From Carboxylicivirga sp. (GTDB taxonomy: Bacteria; Bacteroidota; Bacteroidia; Bacteroidales; Marinilabiliaceae), in contig JAOARW010000063.1 of the NCBI GenBank assembly GCA_025210475.1, forward strand, positions 123,163 to 187,162: a stretch of DNA of 64,000 nucleotides, in the 5' to 3' direction. Both the position numbers and the translations under genes were made by a program. Below are positions 18,515 to 27,022 of the stretch, piece by piece; positions within the stretch are counted from its first letter, which is position 1, and each line of letters opens with the position of its first letter. The notes beneath the pieces were generated by a model that saw only the letters and a program-made list of their open reading frames with translations, had not been told where the DNA came from and searched no databases.

Positions 18515-20083
18515 ATGCGTTATCTTTTTAAATGTTTTATTTGTATATTGCCACTTTTAGGGCTTTTATCCTGTAAAAAGGAGAAAACCATTGGCAAGCC
18601 AATTATTGCTTATGATTTTAATAATAATCTGAGTAATTCGGGTTTGGCAAAAACGGCTGTTTACGGTCCTCAATCGGTGGCTTTTGCTTATGAAAAAGAA
18701 GATACCTGCCTTGATCTATCAATTGATGCTTTTACCCGTCAGGCCTTGTCGATAAAATTTAAGGATCATTTTTCCTTTAACGATTACAAAGGTTTTTCCA
18801 TTGCTTGCTGGGTAAAAAAATACCCAACAGATCCGGAAGCCTACACCATTTTGGCACAATTGCAAAAAGACTCAATAAGTGAGAGTGGCTGGAAAATAAA
18901 AACACAGGCCAATGGAGCCTGGGAATGGTGGTTTTCTGATGGAAGAAAATCATGGGAATATCAGCCAACCAATCAACAATGTATCAACGATGACAAGTGG
19001 CATTTACTGACTTTTGCCTACGATGGAAGCACGCAACAGGCTAATCTTTATTACGATGGCAGAAATGTGGCGATTTACTCGCTGGTTGGAAACCAATTGC
19101 GTTTTAATAGCTCATTTATTCAGGTTGGTGCCGATGAGTATACAAATAATGGTCAGGACTTATTCAATGGGCAAATAGATGATTTGAATATTTGGTCGCG
19201 AGTTATTAGTGATGAAGAAGTATTGATGCTCTATAAACAAAGAAAATTTCAGTGTCGAGATCGTCAGTCCATTAAAAAGTCTTTTAAGGTTATGAGCTGG
19301 AACCTTTGGGATGGTGGTATTCACGATGGGAAGTTTGTTGGAGTTCAGCGGATTGTTAATAAGATTGAAAAAGAATCACCGGATATAATTCTTTTACAGG
19401 AATCAGGCAATGCTTGTATAAACATAGCCGATGCACTTGATTACAAGTTATACAGGCGAAGCAAAAATCTTTCAGTATTAAGCCGGTTCCCGATTCGAAC
19501 AACACACAATATCTTCAAATCCGATATTATAGCTTGCATCGAGTTAGAAATAAAGAAGGATCAAAATCTGGTAGTTTGCCCGATTCATTTGAGCGAAACC
19601 CCGTATTTAAGCGCTTACATTCGTTCGGGGGAAGCAGTGGTGGATTCAATTCTTGAATGGGAATCAGATTCGAGGGGGAGAGAAGTACAGTTTATGATGA
19701 GTGAAATGGGACACCTGATTTTTAATAGTGACCAAAAACCAATGATCATAGGTGGTGATTTCAACAGTGGATCACATCTAGACTGGACCGATAAAAATGC
19801 TAAAAATAATTCAGGGCTTACGGTTGCTTTTCCGACTACACTGCAAATTGAAGAAAAAGGCTTTAGTGATAGCTTCCGAGCAATTCATCCTGATGAAACG
19901 ATTGATTTTGGTTATACATATTCGCCTCGGATTGATTCGGTAATGAAAAATCGAAGCAGCTTTATCTTTTTTAAGGGTAATCAGCTTGTACCAACAGAAT
20001 CGTATACCTTAAATGATTGTCCTTACGGCTTTCCATCGGACCATGCAGCTGTTATTACCATCTTCGAATGGCAAAACAAATAG
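18515..20083 (+). CDS. Lipoprotein with LamG/concanavalin-like domain and endonuclease/exonuclease/phosphatase domain
   Basis: 522 residues from the ATG at 18515 (MRYLFKCFICILPLLGLLSC), a lipoprotein signal with the lipobox Cys at 20; an upstream TTG is inside the kinase gene and unlikely. Residues about 30-245 form a LamG-like jelly roll (SIACWVKK, WHLLTFAYDGS, GQIDDLNIWSRVISDEEV). Residues about 260-522 are an EEP fold: FKVMSWNLWDGG, DIILLQES, VVCPIHL, MIIGGDFNSGSH and a final PYGFPSDHAAVI, which supply the Asn, Glu, Asp-Asn and Asp-His of the metal centre. Likely a surface phosphodiesterase or nuclease; LamG may bind a polymer. It begins 4 nt after the hybrid kinase, so the two are probably co-transcribed. 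Confidence 0.85.
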   Translation: MRYLFKCFICILPLLGLLSCKKEKTIGKPIIAYDFNNNLSNSGLAKTAVYGPQSVAFAYEKEDTCLDLSIDAFTRQALSIKFKDHFSFNDYKGFSIACWVKKYPTDPEAYTILAQLQKDSISESGWKIKTQANGAWEWWFSDGRKSWEYQPTNQQCINDDKWHLLTFAYDGSTQQANLYYDGRNVAIYSLVGNQLRFNSSFIQVGADEYTNNGQDLFNGQIDDLNIWSRVISDEEVLMLYKQRKFQCRDRQSIKKSFKVMSWNLWDGGIHDGKFVGVQRIVNKIEKESPDIILLQESGNACINIADALDYKLYRRSKNLSVLSRFPIRTTHNIFKSDIIACIELEIKKDQNLVVCPIHLSETPYLSAYIRSGEAVVDSILEWESDSRGREVQFMMSEMGHLIFNSDQKPMIIGGDFNSGSHLDWTDKNAKNNSGLTVAFPTTLQIEEKGFSDSFRAIHPDETIDFGYTYSPRIDSVMKNRSSFIFFKGNQLVPTESYTLNDCPYGFPSDHAAVITIFEWQNK

Positions 20084-20167
20084 GCACTTCTTACAAATTT
20101 TGGCAAAAAAATGTAAATTGGATAAGGGAAAAACTTTTCCTGCCTGTCTTATAATAAACAAACATTG

Positions 20168-20758
20168 ATGGCCACAGACCTAAAGCTTAATAACCAGGAT
20201 GATTTGCTTTTAGAAAGAATAAAAGCTGGAGATGAACATGCCTTCGAGTTAGTTTTTAAGAATTATTATCCACATTTGGTTCTGTTAGCTCAAAAATATT
20301 TAGGCGACAGAGATTTATCTGAAAGCATAGTTCAGAGTGTCTTTGTAAAAATGTGGGAAAAAAGAAAAACGGTTGAAATTCGTTCTTTGAAAGGCTTTTT
20401 GGTAGTAGCAGTCAGAAACCGGTGTACCAATGAATTAAAACACCGAAAGGTGGTTCGCGATTACGAAAGTGATCAGGATCATAAGGTTGAACCGGTGTGG
20501 ATGACTTTTAATGAAAATGTTTATCTGCAAAGAATCAATAAAGTGATTGACGAGCTGCCGGAACAAAGAAGACGGATTTTCAGAATGAGCCGTATGGATG
20601 GATTAAAGTACAGAGAAATCGCAGAGAAATTAAATATATCGCCAAAAACGGTTGAGGTGCAAATGGGTAAAGCACTGAAATACTTGAGGGAGCAACTACA
20701 ACCGTTAAAAAAGCAATTGTTGGCAACCATTGTGTTATTAATAATGCTACAAACGTGA
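20168..20758 (+). CDS. ECF RNA polymerase sigma factor (SusC/FecI-like Bacteroidota group)
   Basis: 196 residues from the ATG at 20168 (a TTG one codon upstream is less likely). Region 2: DEHAFELVFKNYYPHLVLLA, LSESIVQSVFVKMWEKR and LKGFLVVAVRNRCTNELKH. Region 4 HTH: LPEQRRRIFRMSRMDGLKYR followed by EIAEKLNISPKTVEVQMGKA. Typical of the sigma factors paired with FecR anti-sigma proteins in Bacteroidota. The stop overlaps the next gene's GTG start as GTGA, so the pair is translationally coupled. Confidence 0.94.
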   Translation: MATDLKLNNQDDLLLERIKAGDEHAFELVFKNYYPHLVLLAQKYLGDRDLSESIVQSVFVKMWEKRKTVEIRSLKGFLVVAVRNRCTNELKHRKVVRDYESDQDHKVEPVWMTFNENVYLQRINKVIDELPEQRRRIFRMSRMDGLKYREIAEKLNISPKTVEVQMGKALKYLREQLQPLKKQLLATIVLLIMLQT

Positions 20759-21726
20759 GTGCAATGAAGAAAGAAAACGAAAATATCAGTTGGAGCCTCT
20801 TGGCTAAAGATGTATCGGGGGAGTTAAGCCCTGCCGAGCATTTGGAGCTTCAAAAGGAATTGAGCAAGAATCCGGATATTGAGAAGCAGGTAAAAAAGCT
20901 GTGGGGAGATGCGCATTATGCACAGGAATATGAAACCATTGACACCACAAATGCCTGGTTATCTGTTAAAGGTAAAATCAATCCTGAAAGAAGACTTTTT
21001 ACTTTTAAGCGTGTGGCTGCAGTTGCTGCGGTGTTGGTTTTTGTATGTGTGTCGGCATTGTTCTACAACGTTATTGTAAATCAGGGACAAACAGTAATCC
21101 ATACATCAGATTCAAATCAGACAGTTGAATTGCCTGATGGCTCAATTGTGGTATTGAACCACAATAGCCAGATTAAATATTCGAAAACTTTTATGGATGA
21201 TATACGCTTGGTAAAACTCAGTGGTGAGGCCTATTTTGATGTGGCTGAAAATAAGAATCGCCCCTTTGTTATAGAAACGGAGCAGATTAATGTAAAAGTG
21301 CTGGGAACATCTTTTAATGTAAAAGCCTATAAAGGAGCAACAAATACTGAAGTGGTTGTGTCAAGTGGTAAGGTGCAGGTTGATGCCCGATCAAATGATG
21401 AACAAGTGTATTTAGAGGCGGGGGATGCTGTTAATTACTCATCGTTGTCTCATACATTGGATAAGCATAAGGTGCAAACACCTAATTATAAAGCATGGAA
21501 AACAATGGAGATTAGCTTTGAGAATAATAACCTCATTGATATTATCAAAATTATAGAAGATACCTATCACATTAAGATTGAAGTACATGAAAATGTGTCT
21601 TCGGAGCAGCAAATGAGTGGTACTTTTAGTCAGCATTCTTTAGAGCATATATTAGGAACAGTTTGTCAGGCCTTTAATCTTAAATACCAGGTTAAAAACA
21701 ACATTTATTACATTCAACCCAATTAA
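20755..21726 (+). CDS. FecR-family anti-sigma factor with DUF4974 C-terminus
   Basis: 323 residues if it starts at the GTG that overlaps the sigma stop (20755), or 320 from the ATG at 20764. The cytosolic N-terminal helical domain (about 1-80) would bind the sigma factor; one membrane helix (about 85-107, VAAVAAVLVFVCVSALFYNVI); then the periplasmic FecR domain with TVELPDGSIVVLNHNSQI, KYSKTF, LSGEAYFDVAENKNRPFVIE and VLGTSFNVKAY; and a C-terminal DUF4974/STN-like domain (LIDIIKIIEDTYHIKIEV ... MSGTFS). Usually receives a signal from a TonB receptor; here the next gene encodes an STN protein with no barrel. Confidence 0.93.
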   Translation: MSAMKKENENISWSLLAKDVSGELSPAEHLELQKELSKNPDIEKQVKKLWGDAHYAQEYETIDTTNAWLSVKGKINPERRLFTFKRVAAVAAVLVFVCVSALFYNVIVNQGQTVIHTSDSNQTVELPDGSIVVLNHNSQIKYSKTFMDDIRLVKLSGEAYFDVAENKNRPFVIETEQINVKVLGTSFNVKAYKGATNTEVVVSSGKVQVDARSNDEQVYLEAGDAVNYSSLSHTLDKHKVQTPNYKAWKTMEISFENNNLIDIIKIIEDTYHIKIEVHENVSSEQQMSGTFSQHSLEHILGTVCQAFNLKYQVKNNIYYIQPN

Positions 21727-21825
21727 TTATCGACTCATATTTAACGAATGACTAAGAAATATTGATTTTAATTGATACATTGTAATGCAATAGACCAAAT
21801 AAAACCATACAAATCTACTCTGCTA

Positions 21826-23301
21826 ATGCCTAAGCATCTGTTTTGTAAATATGGACTAATCATTTACTTAATTTGCTTATCACCTATTGTCCGTTCTCAA
21901 ATTGTTTCTTTTGAGCAAAAGAATATAGCCATTAAAGCGCTTTTCGATTCCTTAACCACCAAAACACAGGTCGATATTGCCTACGATGTCAATGCGTTTA
22001 ACCCCGATAGTTTAATTGATGCTAATTATCAGAGTCAACATGCCTTGCAGATTGTGCAGAATGTATTGAATAAAAATGCTGTTGATATAAATTATTCGGA
22101 TGGACAAATAGTTATTAGTAAAAAGGTGGTTAGTAAGATAATGCCTAAAACTATACGTATAACGGGAACATTATACGATGAAGCTGACAGTACCGTTCTT
22201 CCATTGGTTAATATTTCAGTTAGTGGCAAACCTTTGGGTACCATTACAAATGGTGATGGTCAGTACGAGTTTAAGTTACCTATGGAATATGCTAATGAGC
22301 AGTTGGCTTTTTCTTTCTTAGGGTATAATACCGCTTTTAAAACTATTCCTAATACAGATGCAGTTATTGATGTTGTTTTACAAGCAACATCTGTGAAGCT
22401 CGATGAAGTAGAAGTTACTTATAAAGATCCGGATGAAATTGTCAATAACTTGAGACTTAAACACAAAGACAATTACTTTTTGCAACAAACAGTTCTGGAA
22501 GGGTTTTTTCGTGAGTCAATTAAGCAAGATGGGACGTATGTGCAGGTATCTGAGGCAATCATCAAGTTAATCAAGCCGGGGTATTCGGCACCTTCCAATC
22601 TGGAGCGGGTTAAATTTATAAAAGGACGTAAGAAGAATGATCTTCAATCAATGGATCTGATTGATTTTAAGTTGGAAGGAGGGCCTTTTCAATTTTCTCG
22701 TGTTGATATTGCGAGGTACCAGGATTTTTATTCATCAGATAATATTTTGTACAAGTATAATTATGATGGAGTTGCCATTTTAAATGATGAGTTGGTTTAT
22801 AAGGTACGTTTTCGACCAATTTCAGATGATGGTAACCTGTTGTATAACGGTGTTTTATTTATTCATTCTGAAAGTTTTGCATTGGTCAGAAGTGAGTTTG
22901 AATTAACAAAGAAAGCTCTAAAAAGTAGTGGCAAATCCTTGATTCGTAAAGCCTCGCGCAAGGTGAAAGTAAAGCCATTACAAGCCAAATATTACATCGA
23001 TTATCGACAGTTTGAGAATAAATGGATACTTAATCGCATAGAAGGAGAAATAGTGGTTCGCATCAACGATAAAAATCATAAAGTCAATTCTATATTCACA
23101 GCCGTAACTGAACTGTTAATAAGCGATTGTAAGGTAGATAGTAAGTTTAAAATGAAGCCATCGGAGCTTTATAAATCAAAATATGTGCTGGCCGACCACA
23201 TAAAAGAAACAGATGAAGAGTTTTGGAAAAACTACAATATTATTCGACCCGATCAGGCCTTGGAGATGGTGTTTAAAAAAACAAAGGTTGTTTCCAAATA
23301 A
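21826..23301 (+). CDS. Secreted STN + carboxypeptidase-regulatory-like protein without a TonB barrel
   Basis: 491 residues from the ATG at 21826, which gives a signal peptide (MPKHLFCKYGLIIYLICLSP...RSQ); a longer frame from a TTG at 21772 is less likely. STN domain at about 25-85 (IALKALFDSL-type, here IAIKALFDSLTTKTQVDIAY), CarboxypepD-regulatory-like domain at about 105-205 (ITGTLYDEADSTVLPLVNIS, GDGQYEFKLP), then a ~290-residue beta-rich C-terminal part seen in many Bacteroidota proteins (KLDEVEV ... VLEGFFRES ... FWKNYNIIRPDQALE). There is no plug and no 22-strand barrel. Third gene of the sigma/FecR cluster, 99 nt after FecR. May be the signal input, or the main target of the sigma factor. 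Confidence 0.8.
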   Translation: MPKHLFCKYGLIIYLICLSPIVRSQIVSFEQKNIAIKALFDSLTTKTQVDIAYDVNAFNPDSLIDANYQSQHALQIVQNVLNKNAVDINYSDGQIVISKKVVSKIMPKTIRITGTLYDEADSTVLPLVNISVSGKPLGTITNGDGQYEFKLPMEYANEQLAFSFLGYNTAFKTIPNTDAVIDVVLQATSVKLDEVEVTYKDPDEIVNNLRLKHKDNYFLQQTVLEGFFRESIKQDGTYVQVSEAIIKLIKPGYSAPSNLERVKFIKGRKKNDLQSMDLIDFKLEGGPFQFSRVDIARYQDFYSSDNILYKYNYDGVAILNDELVYKVRFRPISDDGNLLYNGVLFIHSESFALVRSEFELTKKALKSSGKSLIRKASRKVKVKPLQAKYYIDYRQFENKWILNRIEGEIVVRINDKNHKVNSIFTAVTELLISDCKVDSKFKMKPSELYKSKYVLADHIKETDEEFWKNYNIIRPDQALEMVFKKTKVVSK

Positions 23302-23353
23302 GTTGATGGGACGATAAAATGAGTGGTTTTATTGTCTTGCTTGGAAACAACCT
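23285..23353. repeat. Nested inverted repeat across the 3' end of the STN gene
   Basis: Outer perfect 13-bp arms: AGGTTGTTTCCAA (23285-23297, within the last codons) and TTGGAAACAACCT (23341-23353). An inner 10-bp arm pair lies inside (23310-23319 GACGATAAAA and 23327-23336 TTTTATTGTC, one G-U pair in RNA) with a 7-nt loop. No clear T run follows the outer arm, so it is not a standard terminator, although the inner arm ends in TTTTATTGTC. The converging ACP-like gene ends 25 nt further on. Confidence 0.6.
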
Positions 23354-23377
23354 CATGGGATTGGTCATTGAAAAATC

Positions 23378-23617
23378 TTATGCGCAATGCTTCTGCAAAT
23401 AATCAATCGTTGATTTTACAGAAGTCAATTGAGGAATTTCTTCATTTTGTATAGCAACATCGAATCGTGTTTCTAAGTAAAACAAGAAACAGTTCATGTC
23501 TAAATCATCAACAAAAAGTTCATCACGTAGCGAGGCTTCTTCACTAATTCGGTTCTTCGGTACACCAGTTTTCCTTAAAACTTTGTACAAATTACGCCTG
23601 ATCGCTTTAGCATTCAT
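23378..23617 (-). CDS. Acyl-carrier-protein-like protein lacking the phosphopantetheine serine
   Basis: 79 residues from the ATG at 23617 (MNAKAIRRNLYKVLRKTGVP); a GTG at 23659 would add 14 residues. Length and helix pattern match ACP: RISEEASLRDEL, then FVDDLDMNCFLFYLETRFDV, then LTSVKSTIDYLQKH. Aligned to the ACP helix II motif DSL, the position of the attachment serine is Asp38 (VDDLD), so it cannot carry 4'-phosphopantetheine at the usual place. It may act as a scaffold or regulatory ACP paralogue. Convergent with the STN gene and divergent from the Omp85-like gene; no fatty-acid or polyketide genes nearby. Confidence 0.7.
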   Translation of the reverse strand: MNAKAIRRNLYKVLRKTGVPKNRISEEASLRDELFVDDLDMNCFLFYLETRFDVAIQNEEIPQLTSVKSTIDYLQKHCA

Positions 23618-23759
23618 ATCACTTTCATTTTTGTTTACATCTATTAGACAATCGTACACATACTTGGACGTACTCTTTTTTAGAATTTTTTCAAAAAAAA
23701 TTCAATTTACATCTTAAGTCTTTGTAAATCAGATGCTGTAAAATGTAATTTTTTCTGCC

Positions 23760-23767
23760 TATATTTG
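23760..23767 (+). promoter_or_regulatory. Candidate -7 element for the Omp85-like gene
   Basis: TATATTTG matches TAnnTTTG exactly and lies 29 nt before the GTG start at 23796. No good -33 TTTG is present at the expected distance. Confidence 0.35.
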
Positions 23768-23795
23768 AGAAAACAAACGTATCTGTAATTAAATC

Positions 23796-24959
23796 GTGAG
23801 AAAACTGTTAATTTTTATTGGGCTGATCTGTTTTTCATCTTTGCATGCCCAAATCGATTCTCTTACCAATAAAATAATCAACAATATCGATTCCCTTCGT
23901 TTTGCTGAAATTGAAGGGAAATCATTTAAGCTGATGCCGTATATTGCACCATCTTACACCCCCGAAACAGAGTTTTTACTATCGGCAGGTGGTTTAATTA
24001 CGTTTAAAACTGCTAAAGACAGATTACTCAACCTCTCATCAATTCCATTTGCTGTTGGCTATAGTTCGAATGGAGCTTTTTCGGTACGAGTGTTAAATGT
24101 CATTTACTGGAAGGGTGACAAAATAAGATCAATCGGCGAATTCCAATTAAGAGATATGCCTGATAATTATTGGGGTGTTGGCTATGATAATGGGATTGAT
24201 GTTCCTAAATCAGACAGTACAACATTATACACGCGTAATTATTGGCGCTTTTATCAACGTCTTATTTTTAGAACAAAGGAAAAGATTTTTGTAGGATTGG
24301 TTGTTGATATTAACCGTACAAGAGCGATGGATATGAATCCATTGATGCAACAGGATAAGCATGTATTGGAGCAAGGCACCGATATATATAATACAGGACT
24401 GGGGCTTGAAGTAAGTTATGACACAAGGGATTTTGTACAAAATGCCTATGAAGGAACTTATATCAGTGGGATTTTTACAAATTTTAATGAGCTTTTGGGT
24501 GGCGATACCAATTACAACATCATAGATTTGGATTATCGGCAGTATAGAGCCATAACAAGGAAAAGAAGAACATTGGCCTGGCAGGTAAAGGGCCGGTTTA
24601 CTTTTAGTGGCGAAACCCCTTGGACCGACAAATCGATGTTAGGTGGTTTAGACAATATGCGTGGTTATACCATGGGACGATTCAGAGATGATAACATGTT
24701 GTTTTCAACCGTTGAGTATCGGCATATGTTTCAGCGAAAAAAACTTAATAAAAAGAATAGTTACAACAGTCGCTTTGGTTATGTAGTGTGGTTGGGAGCC
24801 GGCTCTGTGGCACCTTCTTTTGATAAATTTCACAATTGGTTACCCAATGGTGGCATTGGTTTAAGAGCTGAGATGCAACCTCGTATGAATATTCGCGTTG
24901 ATTATGGATTTGCACGGGGCGAGCAGGGTTTCTATGTCACTTTCTCAGAGGTTTTTTAG
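23796..24959 (+). CDS. Outer-membrane beta-barrel protein, BamA/Omp85 C-terminal (surface antigen D15) type
   Basis: 387 residues. The start is the GTG at 23796, because it begins a signal peptide (MRKLLIFIGLICFSSLHAQ) and the next Met is 48 residues on. The body alternates beta-strand sequence with typical Omp85 marks: GLGLEVSYDTRDFVQNAYEG (the YDTRD strand), GGLDNMRGYTMGRFRDDN (the VRGY-type loop) and the C-terminal strand GEQGFYVTFSEVF ending in Phe. No POTRA domains precede the barrel, so it is a short, POTRA-less member. Likely an outer-membrane channel or insertase-like porin of unknown cargo. Confidence 0.8.
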   Translation: MRKLLIFIGLICFSSLHAQIDSLTNKIINNIDSLRFAEIEGKSFKLMPYIAPSYTPETEFLLSAGGLITFKTAKDRLLNLSSIPFAVGYSSNGAFSVRVLNVIYWKGDKIRSIGEFQLRDMPDNYWGVGYDNGIDVPKSDSTTLYTRNYWRFYQRLIFRTKEKIFVGLVVDINRTRAMDMNPLMQQDKHVLEQGTDIYNTGLGLEVSYDTRDFVQNAYEGTYISGIFTNFNELLGGDTNYNIIDLDYRQYRAITRKRRTLAWQVKGRFTFSGETPWTDKSMLGGLDNMRGYTMGRFRDDNMLFSTVEYRHMFQRKKLNKKNSYNSRFGYVVWLGAGSVAPSFDKFHNWLPNGGIGLRAEMQPRMNIRVDYGFARGEQGFYVTFSEVF

Positions 24960-25046
24960 TTTTTCGGAACAGTTAACTTTAATTCATTTTTTTCATTTGC
25001 CTCCATTTAAATGGCAAAAAGGAGGTTCATAATTTTGCGTTTGCAT

Positions 25047-25076
25047 TTTGGTGTGCATTAATCTGTTTTATCTTTG
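25047..25076 (+). promoter_or_regulatory. Promoter of the DUF4494 gene
   Basis: TTTG (25047-25050), an 18-nt spacer, and TATCTTTG (25069-25076): both Bacteroidota sigma-ABfr elements are exact. The ATG lies at 25098, after a short leader. Confidence 0.7.
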
Positions 25077-25097
25077 TCACACTAAATTTTTAAGATT

Positions 25098-25613
25098 ATG
25101 CAGAACTTATTCGAGTGTAAAGTCAAATACGATAAAATAGATGAGCAATCAGGTAAAGAAAAAAAAGTAAGCGAAACTTATTTATTTGATGCTGTATCTT
25201 TTACCGAAGCGGAATCAAGGATATATAAAGAAATGGAATCGATGATTCGAGGTGAGTTTATTGTTACTAATATCCGTAAGGCTAACTATACTGAGATTTT
25301 TGAAAACGAAGATGGCGATATTTGGTACAAGAGTAAAATTTCGTTTGCTTCGGTTGATGAAAAATCAGGAAAAGAAAAAAAGGTGAGCAATCAGATTTTG
25401 GTGTTGGCCAGTAATGTGAAGGATGCATATGATAAAATCCATGAAGGCATGGGCGGCATGACTGTTGATTTTGATATTAACGCCATTTCAGAAAGTCCTA
25501 TTTTAGATTTCTTCCCTTATTTTAAAGAAGAAGGTGTAAATGAGGAAATACCTGCTAATCTGAAGCCTCTGAATCGGGAAGAAACAGAACCTGAAGAACA
25601 ACAAGAACTATAA
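25098..25613 (+). CDS. DUF4494 family protein
   Basis: 171-residue cytosolic protein. Contains two similar halves: residues about 4-55 (FECKVKYDKIDEQSGKEKKV, SETYLFDAVSFTEAESRIY) and about 72-125 (WYKSKISFASVDEKSGKEKK, NQILVLASNVKDAYDKI), an internal duplication around the shared motif KxDExSGKEKKVS. This pattern defines DUF4494, common in Bacteroidota and of unknown function. The tail is acidic and low-complexity. Monocistronic, with its own promoter and a shared terminator. Confidence 0.9.
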   Translation: MQNLFECKVKYDKIDEQSGKEKKVSETYLFDAVSFTEAESRIYKEMESMIRGEFIVTNIRKANYTEIFENEDGDIWYKSKISFASVDEKSGKEKKVSNQILVLASNVKDAYDKIHEGMGGMTVDFDINAISESPILDFFPYFKEEGVNEEIPANLKPLNREETEPEEQQEL

Positions 25614-25620
25614 GAATAAT

Positions 25621-25657
25621 CGGCCTTAAGAATACACACTTAAGGCCGTTGTTTTTT
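25621..25657. terminator. Bidirectional terminator between DUF4494 and transaldolase genes
   Basis: Perfect 10-bp stem CGGCCTTAAG (25621-25630) with CTTAAGGCCG (25639-25648) and an 8-nt loop, followed by TTGTTTTTT. It sits between convergent genes; the T run runs into the transaldolase stop codon. Confidence 0.9.
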
Positions 25658-26873
25658 ATAGCAGTCTTTTTATTCGATCATCTAGTTCTTTTTGATCTTT
25701 CATAAATGAAAAAAGACCAGCTTTATTGAGCAAGGCATCAATGCCTACCTCGTAATTTTCAACTCGGCCATTCCATTTGTCGTGCTGAGGGATCTTACCG
25801 TCGGAGTCTAAATGGCTTAATTCATTTGCGTTAAAAGCCGGAAAAATATCGTGACATCCATAATGATCAAACAGATGAATTAATTCGGTGGTGGTCGCGG
25901 GTACTTTCTTCGATAAATGCAATGCCACTTCTTTTTCAGCATTCCGAATTTGCCAAAGGTGTTTAAGATTTAGTTGTTTTACAATGGCATCATTAATGGT
26001 ACCATTACTTTGATCGAATATACCAGAATGATTGGCAAATATTTCTTCTTGATTAGTTTGGTCAACTACCTTGGCAGGTATTGTTAATACATCAGTACCT
26101 ACAAGTTGAATTAACTGCTCGCTGCTTCTTATGCTTGCCGCTATTAGCTTTGTATTGGCAAATCCGCGCTCATTAACTTTACGCAGGCATTTTTGGGTTT
26201 CAACGCATACTTTCTCAGCAATGTTTAAAACTTTAAAACCATTGTTTGAAAAATAGGCGCCAACACGTCCAACAAATACATTTGAATATGCTGGTTTAGC
26301 TACTAAACTGGCAATCACATTCTGACGCACGCTAAAGCATAAAGTTAAATTAACCGGTATACCTGCATCATGAAGCTTTCGGGCACCAATAAGCCCGGCG
26401 GGTGTAAAAGGAACCTTAATAATAAATTGCTCCGGGCAAATAGCATGTAACCGACGACCAATAAGAAAAGTATCTTCAATGTTATTGGCCAGGTCGGTAT
26501 GAAGCTCAACACTTACTTTGCAATTAAATAAGCGGGCAAGGCGTAAACCATGAATCGCGTTAATACAAAACCCGATTTCTTTAACTTGGTCATCCGTATT
26601 TAATTGCTTGATCCGAGAAGTAATTGTGGTAATCGTTTGGTCGTATTCTCCTTTTTGAACTTCGTTGTTCAATAGGGTATTATTGGTGGTAAGAGCCGAG
26701 AATTCGTTAGTCCACAATTGGTTTATTAATCCAATATCGCCTGTATCCATCCAAAGGTGGCTACCTGATGACAAAAAGCTTGACCATTGTTTTGTTGACT
26801 TAGCATTACAATCGTTTCCTTTAAATTGATCTGCCAGTTTGGTGATAACTTCTTTGTTGATTGAATGTTTCAT
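25656..26873 (-). CDS. Transaldolase-family protein
   Basis: 405 residues. Transaldolases transfer a dihydroxyacetone unit through a lysine Schiff base in the pentose phosphate pathway. Visible marks: WMDTGDIGLINQLW near 41-54, TTNNTLLNNEV near 63, VSVELHTDLANN (~120), the Schiff-base lysine K153 in FIIKVPFTPAG, VNLTLCFSVRQ, VFVGRVGAYF and TKLIAASIRSS. It is larger than the ~220- and ~317-residue classes, having an extra C-terminal ~100 residues (about 300-405). Possibly a diverged transaldolase or a fructose-6-phosphate-aldolase-like enzyme; no other pentose-phosphate gene is adjacent. Confidence 0.85.
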   Translation of the reverse strand: MKHSINKEVITKLADQFKGNDCNAKSTKQWSSFLSSGSHLWMDTGDIGLINQLWTNEFSALTTNNTLLNNEVQKGEYDQTITTITSRIKQLNTDDQVKEIGFCINAIHGLRLARLFNCKVSVELHTDLANNIEDTFLIGRRLHAICPEQFIIKVPFTPAGLIGARKLHDAGIPVNLTLCFSVRQNVIASLVAKPAYSNVFVGRVGAYFSNNGFKVLNIAEKVCVETQKCLRKVNERGFANTKLIAASIRSSEQLIQLVGTDVLTIPAKVVDQTNQEEIFANHSGIFDQSNGTINDAIVKQLNLKHLWQIRNAEKEVALHLSKKVPATTTELIHLFDHYGCHDIFPAFNANELSHLDSDGKIPQHDKWNGRVENYEVGIDALLNKAGLFSFMKDQKELDDRIKRLL

Positions 26874-26994
26874 AGCATGGAGGATTGGTTGATATAAATT
26901 TAAAAGATAGTTTTCTGTAATTCAAGCTTTAAGAGTTGATAAAAATCAGTTCATTTTTATATCTGCCGATGGTTAATGCTATTGTTGGCTTGCT

Positions 26995-27002
26995 TACATT
27001 TG
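26995..27002 (+). promoter_or_regulatory. Candidate -7 element for the serine dehydratase gene
   Basis: TACATTTG fits TAnnTTTG and lies 21 nt before the ATG at 27023. The -33 region is weak. Confidence 0.35.
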
Positions 27003-27022
27003 TCTTAACTAAATGAATTGTT

